Translations under genes and position numbers: made by a program
Shown: in pieces, positions 8,803 to 17,111 of the stretch
How the letters are laid out: every line of letters starts with the position of its first letter
Numbering within the stretch: position 1 is the first letter of the stretch
The notes under the pieces: generated by a model
Database searches by the model: none
Told to the model about the DNA's origin: nothing
Seen by the model: the letters and a program-made list of their open reading frames with translations, nothing else
Assembly: GCF_900100205.1 (NCBI RefSeq)
Contig: NZ_FNEQ01000004.1
Span: 430,001 to 494,000 of the forward strand
Length of the DNA: 64,000 bases
DNA from: Duganella sp. OV510
Lineage (GTDB): Bacteria > Pseudomonadota > Gammaproteobacteria > Burkholderiales > Burkholderiaceae_D
Direction of reading: 5' to 3'

Positions 8803-9834
8803 ATGGGTATCGGCAGCTTTATCAAGAAGCAGTTTATCGATGTACTGCAATGGAACGAGGACACCGAAGGCGTGCTGGCCTGGCGCTATCCGATGGCCGA
8901 CCAGGAGATCCAGAACGGCGGCCAGCTGGTGGTGCGCGAATCGCAGGTGGCGGTGTTCGTCAACGAAGGCCAGGTGGCCGACGTGTTCGGCCCCGGCACC
9001 CACACGCTGACCACGCGCACGCTGCCGGTGCTGACCAACCTGAAAAACTGGGACAAGCTGTTTGATTCGCCGTTCAAGTCGGACGTGTACTTCTTCAGCA
9101 CCCGCGTGCAGACCGGCCGCAAATGGGGCACGGCGCAGCCGATCACCATCCGCGACAAGGATTTCGACATGGTGCGCGTGCGCGCCTTCGGCATGTATTC
9201 GTATCGCGTGACCAATGCGCACGCCTTCTTCACCGAAATCAGCGGCACGCGCGAGATCTACACCCGCGACGAGGTGGAAGACCAGCTGCGCGGCATCCTG
9301 ATGGCGACCATGGCCAGTTCGCTGGGTGCATCGCAAGTGCCCTTCCTCGACATGGCGGCCAACCAGGCGCTGATGGCGCAGCAGGTCAAGGGCGACCTGA
9401 CCACCGCCTTCGCCCGCTACGGTATCGCGCTGGATGAATTCAACGTCGCCAGCGTCAGCCTGCCGGAAGAACTGCAAGCGGCGCTGGACGAGCGCATCTC
9501 GGCCGGCATGAAAGGCGGCATGAGCGCGGACAAGATGGCCGGCTTCACCAAATATCAGGTGGCCAGCGCGATTCCGCTGGCAGCCGGCAATGAAGGCGGC
9601 CTGGCCGGCATCGGCGCTGGCCTGGGCGCCGGCATGACGGTGGGCCAGGTGATCGGCCAGACGCTGGGCAGCACGCTGGCGCCACAAGCTGCGGCCCCTG
9701 CCGCCGCCGCACCGGCCGAAGACTCCATCGAAGCGCGCCTGGAAAAACTCAAAGGCCTGCTGGACAAAGGCCTGATCTCGGCCGCCGACTACGACAGCAG
9801 CAAGGCCGAACTCCTGAAAAAACTGATCGGCTAA
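8803..9834 (+). CDS. SPFH-domain protein with C-terminal SHOCT motif
   Basis: 343 aa. Residues 1-230 match the SPFH/Band-7-like family often annotated 'virion core protein' (YdjI-like): IGSFIKKQFIDVLQW at the start, then FGPGTHTLTT and QPITIRDKDFDMVRVRA. A Gly/Ala-rich linker with hydrophobic pieces (GIGAGLGAGMTVGQVIG) follows. The last 35 residues (SIEARLEKLKGLLDKGLISA) are a SHOCT motif, a short helical oligomerisation element. Such proteins scaffold membrane microdomains. It is 12 bp after DUF350 and 6 bp before DUF4178, so the three are surely co-transcribed. No PspA gene is present in the window. Confidence 0.9.
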   Translation: MGIGSFIKKQFIDVLQWNEDTEGVLAWRYPMADQEIQNGGQLVVRESQVAVFVNEGQVADVFGPGTHTLTTRTLPVLTNLKNWDKLFDSPFKSDVYFFSTRVQTGRKWGTAQPITIRDKDFDMVRVRAFGMYSYRVTNAHAFFTEISGTREIYTRDEVEDQLRGILMATMASSLGASQVPFLDMAANQALMAQQVKGDLTTAFARYGIALDEFNVASVSLPEELQAALDERISAGMKGGMSADKMAGFTKYQVASAIPLAAGNEGGLAGIGAGLGAGMTVGQVIGQTLGSTLAPQAAAPAAAAPAEDSIEARLEKLKGLLDKGLISAADYDSSKAELLKKLIG

Positions 9835-9840
9835 CACTGC

Positions 9841-11310
9841 ATGCAAATTGTTTCCTGTCCCAGCTGCGGCGCGGAAGTCAAATTCCGCTCGCACGCCTCG
9901 GTCATGGCGGTCTGCGAATACTGCAGCACGCGCGTGCTCAAGGACGCCGACGCCGTCAAGGACCTGGGCAAGATGTCGTCCGTGCTGGAGGACTACTCGC
10001 CAATCCAGATCGGCACCGCCGGCGTGCTGGGTGGCCGCCCGTTCACGGTGGTCGGCCGCATCCAGCTGCGCTATTCGGCTGGCATGTGGAACGAGTGGTT
10101 CCTGTTCTTTGACGACGGCAAAACCTCATGGCTGGGCGATTCGTCCGGCATGTACACCATCACCGCCGAATACCAGGGCGAGACGCACACGCAGGCCTTC
10201 GAGGACCTGACGCCCGGCCGCAACCACCAGATCGGCAATGGAATGTACACGGCCGCCGAGGTGCGCGTGGCCGATTGCGTCGGCGGCCAGGGCGAACTGC
10301 CGTTCAAGGTGGGCGATGGCTACCAGGCGCGCGTGGCGGATTTCCGCCGCGGCGCCGAATTCATCACGCTGGATTACTCGGACGGCCCGCAGCCGGTGGT
10401 CTACACCGGCATCGCAGTCACGCTGGACAGCCTGCAATGCCAGCTGCTGCGCGACGACGACACCATCCAGCGCGCCGCCGGCCGCTATCGTGGCAAGCTT
10501 GACGCACTGGATTGCCCATCCTGCGGCAGCCCGATCAAATACCTGCCCGGCGTGACGGCCAACCTGGTGTGCCCGGCCTGCGCCACGCAGATCGACGCCG
10601 CCAGCCCAGAAGCGCTGGTGGTGGCCGCCGGCGAGCGCGTGGCGGCCGTGCCGCTGACGCTGGAGCTGGGCGCCACGGCCAAAATCAACAATCAGGACTT
10701 CACCATCATCGGCATGATGCGCCGCGCCGACGACGAAGGCACGCAGTGGAACGAATACCTGATGTACGGCCCGCGCGCCGGTTTCTCATGGCTGGTGGAG
10801 ACGGATGAAGGCTGGTCCGGCGCCAATGTGCTGGCCGAATGGCCGCTGAACTACACACCGGGTGCCGCCAAGGTGCTTGTGGATAAAGTCAGTTTTTCCC
10901 GCCTGTACGATTACGGCGCAGTAGTGACGTATGCGGTGGGCGCCTTCAACTGGCGCGTTAGCGTCGGCGACAAGACGCAGGTGGAGGAATTCCAGGCCGG
11001 CCAGTTGCGGCTGTCGTCCGAAACCACCGCGCAAGAGATGACATGGTCGCGCTCCGCGCCGGTATCGGCCGACCAGCTGGCGTTGTGGTTTGGCAGCGCC
11101 TTCAAGGGCCGCGTGAAATCGCCGTCCAAGACCAAGCCGTTTGCCAACAACCGCCATCGCACCACGGCCAAATACATCATCTGGTTCATGCTGGCGGTGA
11201 ATGCGATACCGTTGCTGTCCAACTTTGGCGACACCTGGTTCCTCAGCGCGATTGCCGCGCTGGCGATCTACCTGCCGGCGACCTTCCTCGATAATAATGA
11301 CCAAGCATGA
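9841..11310 (+). CDS. Zinc-ribbon protein with two DUF4178 domains and C-terminal membrane anchor
   Basis: 489 aa built as a tandem duplication. Zinc ribbon 1 uses C6, C9, C25 and C28 and is followed by a DUF4178 domain (VVGRIQLRYSAGMWNEWFLF). Ribbon 2 uses C225, C228, C244 and C247 and precedes a second DUF4178 (IIGMMRRADDEGTQWNEYL). Residues from about 440 hold two hydrophobic helices (YIIWFMLAVNAIPLL and WFLSAIAALAIYLPATF), anchoring the protein with the ribbons in the cytoplasm. DUF4178 occurs with SPFH, DUF350 and SpeE-like genes; its chemistry is unknown. It is translationally coupled to the next ORF through ATGA. Confidence 0.88.
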   Translation: MQIVSCPSCGAEVKFRSHASVMAVCEYCSTRVLKDADAVKDLGKMSSVLEDYSPIQIGTAGVLGGRPFTVVGRIQLRYSAGMWNEWFLFFDDGKTSWLGDSSGMYTITAEYQGETHTQAFEDLTPGRNHQIGNGMYTAAEVRVADCVGGQGELPFKVGDGYQARVADFRRGAEFITLDYSDGPQPVVYTGIAVTLDSLQCQLLRDDDTIQRAAGRYRGKLDALDCPSCGSPIKYLPGVTANLVCPACATQIDAASPEALVVAAGERVAAVPLTLELGATAKINNQDFTIIGMMRRADDEGTQWNEYLMYGPRAGFSWLVETDEGWSGANVLAEWPLNYTPGAAKVLVDKVSFSRLYDYGAVVTYAVGAFNWRVSVGDKTQVEEFQAGQLRLSSETTAQEMTWSRSAPVSADQLALWFGSAFKGRVKSPSKTKPFANNRHRTTAKYIIWFMLAVNAIPLLSNFGDTWFLSAIAALAIYLPATFLDNNDQA

Positions 11311-11483
11311 GTAAATTCTTCATCTACGCGATCATCGTGGTGCTGTTCAGCGCCGGCAGCAGCTGGAGCCGGATGGGCGGTGGTTCCGGCACCGGCGCCG
11401 CGCGTGGCAGCGCCTGGAGTTCGCACACCGGCGGCGGTGGCGGCAGCTGGGGCGGTGGTTCCGGCGGCGGAGGCCACAAGTGA
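11307..11483 (+). CDS. 58-aa glycine/serine-rich membrane microprotein
   Basis: Frame ATG 11307 to TGA 11483. One N-terminal hydrophobic helix (MSKFFIYAIIVVLFSAGSSW) is followed by a low-complexity tail of Gly, Ser and Trp (e.g. HTGGGGGSWGGGSGGGG) ending in HK. The start overlaps the DUF4178 stop (ATGA) and the stop overlaps the GTG start of speD (GTGA), so it is locked between two real genes and probably translated. The tail is likely disordered and could face the periplasm. I know no family name for it. Low complexity would hide it from similarity searches. Confidence 0.65.
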   Translation: MSKFFIYAIIVVLFSAGSSWSRMGGGSGTGAARGSAWSSHTGGGGGSWGGGSGGGGHK

Positions 11484-11908
11484 AGCGCGAGACGCTGCCA
11501 TCGATGGCGCCTGGCGCTGCAAGCAGCCCGCCCGCGACCGTCGCGGCGCTGGCACATGCGCCAACCGGCACGCATGTACTGGCCGACCTGAATGGTATCG
11601 CTGCCGAAAAATTAAGCAACTGTGCGGCGCTGGAAACGCTGCTGCGCGGCGCCGCCGAAGCGGCCGGCGCACGTGTGCTGTTCAGCCATTTCCACGCTTT
11701 CGGCGAAGGCCAGGGCGTGACCGGCGTGGTGCTGCTGGCGGAATCGCACATTACCATCCACACCTGGCCGGAATGCGGCTTTGCCGCCGCCGACATCTTC
11801 ATGTGCGGCAAATCTCAACCGGAGTTAGCGCTCGCTCTCATCAAGAAGGCTTTGCAGCCTCGGTCTGCTCACGTTCATACCGCGCGGCGCGGGCCGCCAG
11901 TTTTTTAA
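11480..11908 (+). CDS. speD: S-adenosylmethionine decarboxylase proenzyme
   Basis: 142 aa from GTG 11480; the conserved domain begins near residue 30 (GTHVLADLNG). Self-cleavage to create the pyruvoyl group is expected between E88 and S89 in LLAESHITIHTWPE. H94 (+5) and C109 (+20) keep the spacing of the catalytic His and Cys in the short bacterial SpeD class. It makes decarboxylated SAM, the aminopropyl donor for SpeE. It is the last gene of the rightward arm, and its end overlaps the convergent CPBP gene by 68 bp. The first 29 residues are a non-conserved extension; an internal ATG (M9) could be the true start. Confidence 0.92.
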   Translation: MKRETLPSMAPGAASSPPATVAALAHAPTGTHVLADLNGIAAEKLSNCAALETLLRGAAEAAGARVLFSHFHAFGEGQGVTGVVLLAESHITIHTWPECGFAAADIFMCGKSQPELALALIKKALQPRSAHVHTARRGPPVF

Positions 11909-12548
11909 GCAGCGCCGGCAGGAAGATGATCAGCGAGTCGATCAATACGTGGGCGATCATGCAGGCGATCAGGTCGCGCTGCCACAGGTAAAGGCCGGTC
12001 AGCAGCCCACCGCCGAACAACACGCCCACCAGATGTCCCCAAGACCAGCCGCCCAGGTGGGCCAGCGTGAACACCGTCAACGGGACCAGCGCGGCAATCC
12101 ACAGGCTGCCAGTCAATTCGTACAGGCGCTCGATCGGATAGCCGCGAAACATGATTTCCTCGGTAATGCCGGCGGTAATGACCACCGCCCAGCGGAACCA
12201 CGCCGGCGTGGCGACCAGCCGGTTCAAGCCCTCTGCGGAATCCTCCGGCAGCGCCGCCTTGCCGCCTTTGCTGGCCTGGATCACCGAAATCACCGACGTC
12301 GTCAGGATAGTCAGCCCCAGCGCGGCGCCGATCATCCAGGCCAGGTAATTGCCTGGCACGATGCCGATGCTGGCCAGTGTGCGCTGTTCCCACAGCAGCA
12401 ATACCGCCAGCACGGCCAGGCAGGCGCCCCAGGTCTTGGCCAGGTGAGGCCACTGTTCGATCGGGCCGCTTTTATCGCCATGCTTGAGAAAGGCAAACAG
12501 CGACGGCAAGCCCATCGCCAATATCAAGCCGACGATGGTTGCTGTCAT
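11841..12548 (-). CDS. CPBP family intramembrane metalloprotease
   Basis: 235 aa, about six transmembrane helices. Motif 1 is EEIMFRG, motif 2 lies in FTLAHLGGWSWGH, and motif 3 is AHVLIDSLI. These supply the Glu and His metal ligands of the Rce1/CPBP (ABI) family. Bacterial members are mostly uncharacterised; some act in bacteriocin self-immunity. The gene overlaps the GST stop by 4 bp and the convergent speD by 68 bp. The order GST then CPBP on the same strand suggests one transcript. No peptide substrate is nearby. Confidence 0.85.
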   Translation of the reverse strand: MTATIVGLILAMGLPSLFAFLKHGDKSGPIEQWPHLAKTWGACLAVLAVLLLWEQRTLASIGIVPGNYLAWMIGAALGLTILTTSVISVIQASKGGKAALPEDSAEGLNRLVATPAWFRWAVVITAGITEEIMFRGYPIERLYELTGSLWIAALVPLTVFTLAHLGGWSWGHLVGVLFGGGLLTGLYLWQRDLIACMIAHVLIDSLIIFLPALLKKLAARAARYEREQTEAAKPS

Positions 12549-13171
12549 GCGGCCTGATCCGCAGCCAATGCCTCGTCTTTCTCACGGGCGGCGATGGCAG
12601 CCGGACGGCTGTTCACGCGTTCCACATACTGTTCGATAACCGGCAGCTTGGGCACGATGCCAAACATCAGCATCCAGCCGAAGGCCGTGCCCCACAGCAC
12701 ATCCAGCGCGCTGAACTGCTCGCCCAGCAGGTAAGGGCCTTTGCCCAGCTGCTCGACCAGCGTGTTGAACATGGTGTCGAAATCGCCGTAGTGGCAGGCC
12801 TGCTTGTCGGCCGGCTTGTTCTTCATCCACTGGTCGACGATGGCCGGCTCGAAGCAGCTGCCATAGAAAGCCATCCAGCGCAGATAAGGGCCACGCAGCG
12901 GATCGCCCAGCGGCGGCGCCATGTTCGCTTGCGGGAACAGGTCGGCCAGGTACAAATAGATGGCCACTTGCTCGGTGACGACAGCGTCGCCATGGCGGAT
13001 CGCCGGCACCTTGCCCATCGGATTGACGGCCAGATAAGCGGCTTCGCGGTTCTCGCCCTTCCTCATGTTCATCACATGCAATTCGTAAGGTGCGTGCAGT
13101 TCCTCCAGCAAGGTCAGCACGCCGGTCGAGCGCGAGTGCGGGCAATGGAACAAAGTCAGTTGCTGATTCAT
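12545..13171 (-). CDS. Glutathione S-transferase
   Basis: 208 aa from ATG 13171 (CAGGAGAAACGC just upstream). The N-terminal thioredoxin fold carries CPHSRSTGVLTLLEEL (catalytic Ser/Cys region), then NPMGKVPAIRHGDAVVTEQVA with the cis-Pro and glutathione-binding segment. The helical domain includes FSALDVLWGTAFGW. It is a soluble cytosolic GST of the usual length; substrate cannot be assigned. Upstream in-frame sequence reads through the divergent AraC gene region and is not part of it. Its ATG lies 78 bp from the AraC start, so the two share a promoter region. Confidence 0.9.
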   Translation of the reverse strand: MNQQLTLFHCPHSRSTGVLTLLEELHAPYELHVMNMRKGENREAAYLAVNPMGKVPAIRHGDAVVTEQVAIYLYLADLFPQANMAPPLGDPLRGPYLRWMAFYGSCFEPAIVDQWMKNKPADKQACHYGDFDTMFNTLVEQLGKGPYLLGEQFSALDVLWGTAFGWMLMFGIVPKLPVIEQYVERVNSRPAAIAAREKDEALAADQAA

Positions 13172-13249
13172 GCGTTTCTCCTGGATAGTGGTGGAAAACT
13201 CACGATAACGCTTGATAAGATGAGGGTCTTGTAAAAACGCGAACGCCTT

Positions 13250-14068
13250 ATGACAACGCTGCAAAGTGTACCCCGTCCTACCCGTGGTGTGGTGAATCCG
13301 GCGGCTGGGGAGAAGATATTCCGGCTGGAACGCTATCTGCCGGAAGCCGATCTCGCTCCTTTTGTAGAGCACTTCTGGCTGGTGGCGTGGACGCTGCCGG
13401 AAGGCGTGGTGCATGTGCAGCGCACCCTGCCCTCGCCGTGCATCCACGTGGTGTTTGATGCCGGCCGCACGGCAGTGTTCGGCGTGATGACCGGCGCGTT
13501 TGAGTACACGCTGCGCGGCACCGGCCGCGTGCTGGGCCTGCGTTTCCGGCCGGGCGCGTTTCGTGGTTTCCTGCGGCAGCCGGTGCAATCGGCAACCGAC
13601 CGCGAGCTGCCGTTATCCGCCGTGTTTGCTTGCGATGACGCCGAGGCCGAACAGCGCGTGCTCGGCGCGATGGATGACGCCGCCATGGTGGCTGCCGCCA
13701 GCGCCATCATCCGCACAGCCCTGCCGCCGGTAGATCCGGTGACTGCGCGCATTGCCGAGATTCTGCAAGCCATCGAGCACAACGCCGACATCACCCAGGT
13801 GCAGCAGCTGGCAGACCATGTCGGCATCAGCGTGCGCAAGTTGCAGATGCTGTTCAAGGACTACGTCGGCGCCACGCCGAAATGGGTCATCCGCCGCAAC
13901 CGCCTGCTGGACGCCTCCGACCTGCTCGCCAAAGGCAGCGAGGTCGACCTCGCCGCGCTAGCGCAACAACTGGGCTACTACGACCAATCCCACTTCACCA
14001 CCGACTTCGAAAAGCTGGTCGGCAAACCACCCGCCGACTATCGCCGCAGCTGCAAGGAACCGACATAA
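13250..14068 (+). CDS. AraC family transcriptional regulator
   Basis: 272 aa. The N-terminal domain (about 20-150) is the cupin-like type seen in DUF6597 regulators, with LEFGLRFRPGAFRGFL-like sequence at LGLRFRPGAFRGFLRQP. The C-terminal AraC double helix-turn-helix spans about 165-268: ITQVQQLADHVGISVRKLQ, then LAALAQQLGYYDQSHFTTDF. It overlaps the PhzF gene (TAATG), so both are co-translated, and it is divergent from GST. It probably regulates one or both neighbours in response to a small molecule. An alternative start further in is possible, since no strong ribosome site precedes ATG 13250. Confidence 0.88.
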   Translation: MTTLQSVPRPTRGVVNPAAGEKIFRLERYLPEADLAPFVEHFWLVAWTLPEGVVHVQRTLPSPCIHVVFDAGRTAVFGVMTGAFEYTLRGTGRVLGLRFRPGAFRGFLRQPVQSATDRELPLSAVFACDDAEAEQRVLGAMDDAAMVAAASAIIRTALPPVDPVTARIAEILQAIEHNADITQVQQLADHVGISVRKLQMLFKDYVGATPKWVIRRNRLLDASDLLAKGSEVDLAALAQQLGYYDQSHFTTDFEKLVGKPPADYRRSCKEPT

Positions 14069-14910
14069 TGCGCCGCTTCAAACAAACAGATGTTTTTACC
14101 TCCACACCATTCAAGGGCAATCCGCTGGCCGTGATCCTCGATAGCGAGGGCTTGGACAGTACGCAGATGCAGGCCATCGCCCGCTGGACCAATCTGTCGG
14201 AGACCACCTTTGTATTCCCAGCCACCGATCCCGCTGCCGATTACCGCGTGCGCATCTTCACCACGCAGGAGGAATTTCCGTTCGCTGGCCATCCGACGCT
14301 GGGCACCGCCCATGCGCTGCTGGAAGCCGGCCTGCAACCGAAAACGCCGGGCGTGCTGGTGCAGGAATGCGGCATCGGCCTGGTGACGGTGCGAATCGCG
14401 GATGACGGTAGCCTGGCGTTCGGCGCGCCGCCCGTAGAGCTGACGCCGATGGACAACAGCCTGCTGCCGCTGCTGCATGCAACACTGCAATCGCACACGC
14501 CGGCGGCAGGCCATCCGCCAGTGGTAGCCAATATGGGAATCTGCTGGCTGGTGGTGCGCCTGCCTTCGGCTGATGATTGCCTGGCCATGACACCAGATGC
14601 TGCCGCGCTGGCGGAACTGATGCAACGCAGCGGCAGCAGCGGCATCGCTGTGTACGGCCCACATGCCGCCGGCGGTCCTGCTGACTACGAGGTGCGTGTG
14701 CTATTGCTGGAAAACGGTATTCTGCTGGAAGATCCAGTAACGGGCAGCGCCAACGCCTGCATCGCGCGCCTGCTACCGGCACATGACTACCGTGCCCGCC
14801 AGGGGACGGCACTTGGCCGCGACGGCCGCATCAGCGTCACGTATGTCGACGGCGAGCCCTGGATAGGCGGCCACACGGTCACCATCATCGATGGCAGCTT
14901 ACGCAGCTGA
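14068..14910 (+). CDS. PhzF family isomerase-like protein
   Basis: 280 aa from ATG 14068, overlapping the AraC stop by one base. Family marks: MRRFKQTDVFTSTPFKGNP at the start, LSETTFVF with the catalytic Glu, FPFAGHPTLGTAHALL, and near the end LLEDPVTGSANACIARL. It has the two-domain diaminopimelate-epimerase fold. True PhzF acts in phenazine synthesis, but no other phz gene is here, so this belongs to the widespread general group with unknown substrate. The last 12 bp overlap the convergent efflux gene. Confidence 0.9.
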   Translation: MRRFKQTDVFTSTPFKGNPLAVILDSEGLDSTQMQAIARWTNLSETTFVFPATDPAADYRVRIFTTQEEFPFAGHPTLGTAHALLEAGLQPKTPGVLVQECGIGLVTVRIADDGSLAFGAPPVELTPMDNSLLPLLHATLQSHTPAAGHPPVVANMGICWLVVRLPSADDCLAMTPDAAALAELMQRSGSSGIAVYGPHAAGGPADYEVRVLLLENGILLEDPVTGSANACIARLLPAHDYRARQGTALGRDGRISVTYVDGEPWIGGHTVTIIDGSLRS

Positions 14911-16074
14911 AGTCATCGGCTTACGCAACAACACCGGCAAGCACAGCGTGTACAGGCCAGCACCGACCAGCCATACCAGGCCAGGGAACGTGCCGCGCGA
15001 AGCGAAATAAAGCGTGCTGATGCCAACCGGGCCGATCACCGAGGCAATGCTGGCGGAGCTGGCCAGCACGCCCTGCAACTTGCCTTGCTGGTCCGGACCG
15101 ACATTGCCCGATACCAGCGACTGCAAGGCCGGCAAGCCGATGCCGCCAACGCAGAACAAGGGCATCAACGCAAACGCCACCCAGCCGCTGGTGGCCAATG
15201 CCAGCAGCACATACGCCGTGCCATCGGAGACGATGCCGATCAACATCGCCTTGCGCTCGCCCCAACGTTCGGCGATCGGTCCGGCAACGAAGGCTTGCGC
15301 CAGCGCGTGAAACGCGCCAAAGCCGGCCAGCGAAATGCCGATGGTCAGCGCATCCCAGGCGAACTTGTCTTCGCCATACAGCACCCAGATGGTGCCGCCG
15401 ATTTCGCCCACCAACACCAGCACCAGATAGACGCCGATCAGCGGCAGCAGCGTCTTGAAGCTGGCCGCCCAGCGCAGGTTGGCCAACGGATTGAAAGAGA
15501 TCGGCGCCGCCGCTTCCTTGCTCGTGTGCGATTCCTTCACCAGCCACAAGGTCAGCAGCAGGTTGATTGCGTTCATCGCAGCGGCAGCCAGGAACGGCGC
15601 GCGCACCCAGTACGCGCCCAGCAGGCCGCCGATCACCGGACCAATGATGAAGCCGATGCCAAAGCAAGCGCCCAGCTGGCCATAGCGGCGCGAGCGCTGC
15701 TCTTCCGGCGTGACGTCAGCGATGTAGGCCGAGGTAACAGCCATGCTGGCGCCTGTAATGCCGGCAATCGCGCGGCCGACAAACAGCAACGCCAACGACG
15801 GCGCCATCGCCATGAACAGATAATCCACCACCGCGCCGGCCAGCGACAGCAGCAGTATCGGCCGGCGGCCAAAGCGATCGCTCAGCACGCCGAGTATCGG
15901 TGAAAAAATAAACTGCATCAGCGCGTACAAGCCGGTGAACGCACCGAACTTCCAGCCCAGCTCCGTGGTGTGACCGACATCGCGCATCAGCTGCGGAATG
16001 ATCGGCATCGTCAGCCCGATCCCCACCGCACTGAGCACAACCGTCGACAAAATAATGACCAGCGCTCGATTCAT
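14899..16074 (-). CDS. TetA-like MFS drug efflux transporter
   Basis: 391 aa, twelve predicted transmembrane helices. Motif A between helices 2 and 3 reads GVLSDRFGRRPILL; RAIAGITGASMAVTSAYIAD and GACFGIGFIIGPVIGGLLGA match the TetA/DHA1 antiporter family (motif C region). It exports a drug or metabolite against protons in the inner membrane. The protein is TetA-like, but there is no adjacent TetR gene and specificity for tetracycline is not shown. It starts with MNRALVIIL and is preceded by a weak purine stretch. Confidence 0.85.
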   Translation of the reverse strand: MNRALVIILSTVVLSAVGIGLTMPIIPQLMRDVGHTTELGWKFGAFTGLYALMQFIFSPILGVLSDRFGRRPILLLSLAGAVVDYLFMAMAPSLALLFVGRAIAGITGASMAVTSAYIADVTPEEQRSRRYGQLGACFGIGFIIGPVIGGLLGAYWVRAPFLAAAAMNAINLLLTLWLVKESHTSKEAAAPISFNPLANLRWAASFKTLLPLIGVYLVLVLVGEIGGTIWVLYGEDKFAWDALTIGISLAGFGAFHALAQAFVAGPIAERWGERKAMLIGIVSDGTAYVLLALATSGWVAFALMPLFCVGGIGLPALQSLVSGNVGPDQQGKLQGVLASSASIASVIGPVGISTLYFASRGTFPGLVWLVGAGLYTLCLPVLLRKPMTSAA

Positions 16075-16301
16075 CTTCTTATTCTTCTGATTAACGGAGG
16101 CCGATTATAGAAGCGCCGCTTTTCTGAAGATGTGCCAGCGGTCACAGTCACGATATTTGCGCAAAATCAAAGCGACTGAAATTCATAGCAGTAGATTCCA
16201 TGGATGCACACCATCGTCGCACATGCTCGCAGCAAAATCCTTTTGCTGGTTTAGTGTCAGCAGAGATCGTCCTGATCACCATCTACGCAAGGATTTACGC
16301 T

Positions 16302-16634
16302 ATGACTACGAATAAATCCCTACCGTTCAGCGATGAAGAACTGGAGAAGTACGAGGCGACTCGCGATCTTTATGCAGAGCTGAAACAAGGCGCAAAAGAT
16401 ATAGCGGCCGGGAGAGGCAGGATTGTCTACTCGCCCCTTATTGCAGCAAGAAAAAACGCCGGTTTGTCGCAAGCAGAGTTTGCCGAATACCTGGGCGTGA
16501 CCGCGTCCACATTGGAAGAATGGGAACAGCAGCGAACCATACCAGACGCAACTACCCTAATTTTGATCAATACTGCACGCGACGATCCCGCAGCGTTTTG
16601 GACCCAAATGCGCGCCCTCTCCGAAGGGGACTGA
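16302..16634 (+). CDS. XRE-family antitoxin-like regulator
   Basis: 110 aa from ATG 16302 (AAGGA at 16289-16293); a longer frame exists upstream. The helix-turn-helix is IAARKNAGLSQAEFAEYLGV followed by STLEEWEQQRTIPDA, the pattern of HigA/NadS-type antitoxins, which bind DNA and neutralise a RelE/HigB-like toxin. No intact toxin lies next to it. Just upstream, in frame, is EIVLITIYARIY, which resembles the last strand of RelE-family toxins, so a toxin remnant is possible. Base composition is more AT-rich than the neighbours, hinting at transfer. Confidence 0.75.
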   Translation: MTTNKSLPFSDEELEKYEATRDLYAELKQGAKDIAAGRGRIVYSPLIAARKNAGLSQAEFAEYLGVTASTLEEWEQQRTIPDATTLILINTARDDPAAFWTQMRALSEGD

Positions 16635-16635
16635 C

Positions 16636-17064
16636 ATGAGCAAGAAGAAACCAACAGCTTTCCGGGCCACGCATACCCTGGAAGGGCTACTACTTCAGGC
16701 TGCCGCAGAAATGGAAGCGCAGAATGCATGGAAACAAAACGGTGAAAGGCCAACCGACGTTGCGCGTGCTTTTGTCGCCTTGCTGTTTGAAGGACAAGGG
16801 CAGCCAATCAAAGATGACTTTACTGAAGAAATGGAAGCCAAAGCGTACCACAGCGCCCCGGAGATCATGGGCGGGACGCCAGTCTTCCGTGGCACACGTG
16901 TCCCTGTCGCCTGTCTATTTGACTATCTGGAGGCGGGAGAGTCGATTGATGTATTTCTGGATCAATATCCCACAGTAGCCAAAGAGGCTGCCATCGACTC
17001 GCTGCAAGCGGCAAAACGGCTGCTTGAGGAAGATGCGCATTTTATCGCCGAGTTAGCGCGATAA
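16636..17064 (+). CDS. DUF433 domain protein (antitoxin-like)
   Basis: 142 aa, starting one base after the XRE stop, so translationally coupled. Residues about 75-135 hold DUF433: APEIMGGTPVFRGTRVPV, then FLDQYPTVAKEAAIDSLQAA. DUF433 proteins are commonly VapB-like antitoxins paired with a PIN-like (DUF5615) toxin, which is missing here. The first 70 residues are Lys/Ala-rich and of unknown type. A bidirectional terminator follows the stop. With the XRE gene it forms a lone two-gene cassette. Confidence 0.75.
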   Translation: MSKKKPTAFRATHTLEGLLLQAAAEMEAQNAWKQNGERPTDVARAFVALLFEGQGQPIKDDFTEEMEAKAYHSAPEIMGGTPVFRGTRVPVACLFDYLEAGESIDVFLDQYPTVAKEAAIDSLQAAKRLLEEDAHFIAELAR

Positions 17065-17089
17065 AAAAGGCAGCCGAAGCTGCCTTTTT
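17064..17089. terminator. Bidirectional rho-independent terminator
   Basis: Inverted repeat AAAAAGGCAGC / CGAA loop / GCTGCCTTTTT. The tetraloop is at 17075-17078, and A/T tracts on both sides allow it to stop the DUF433 transcript rightward and the atp operon leftward. Confidence 0.9.
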
Positions 17090-17111
17090 GCTGATGCTGC
17101 TGTTGCGTTGC

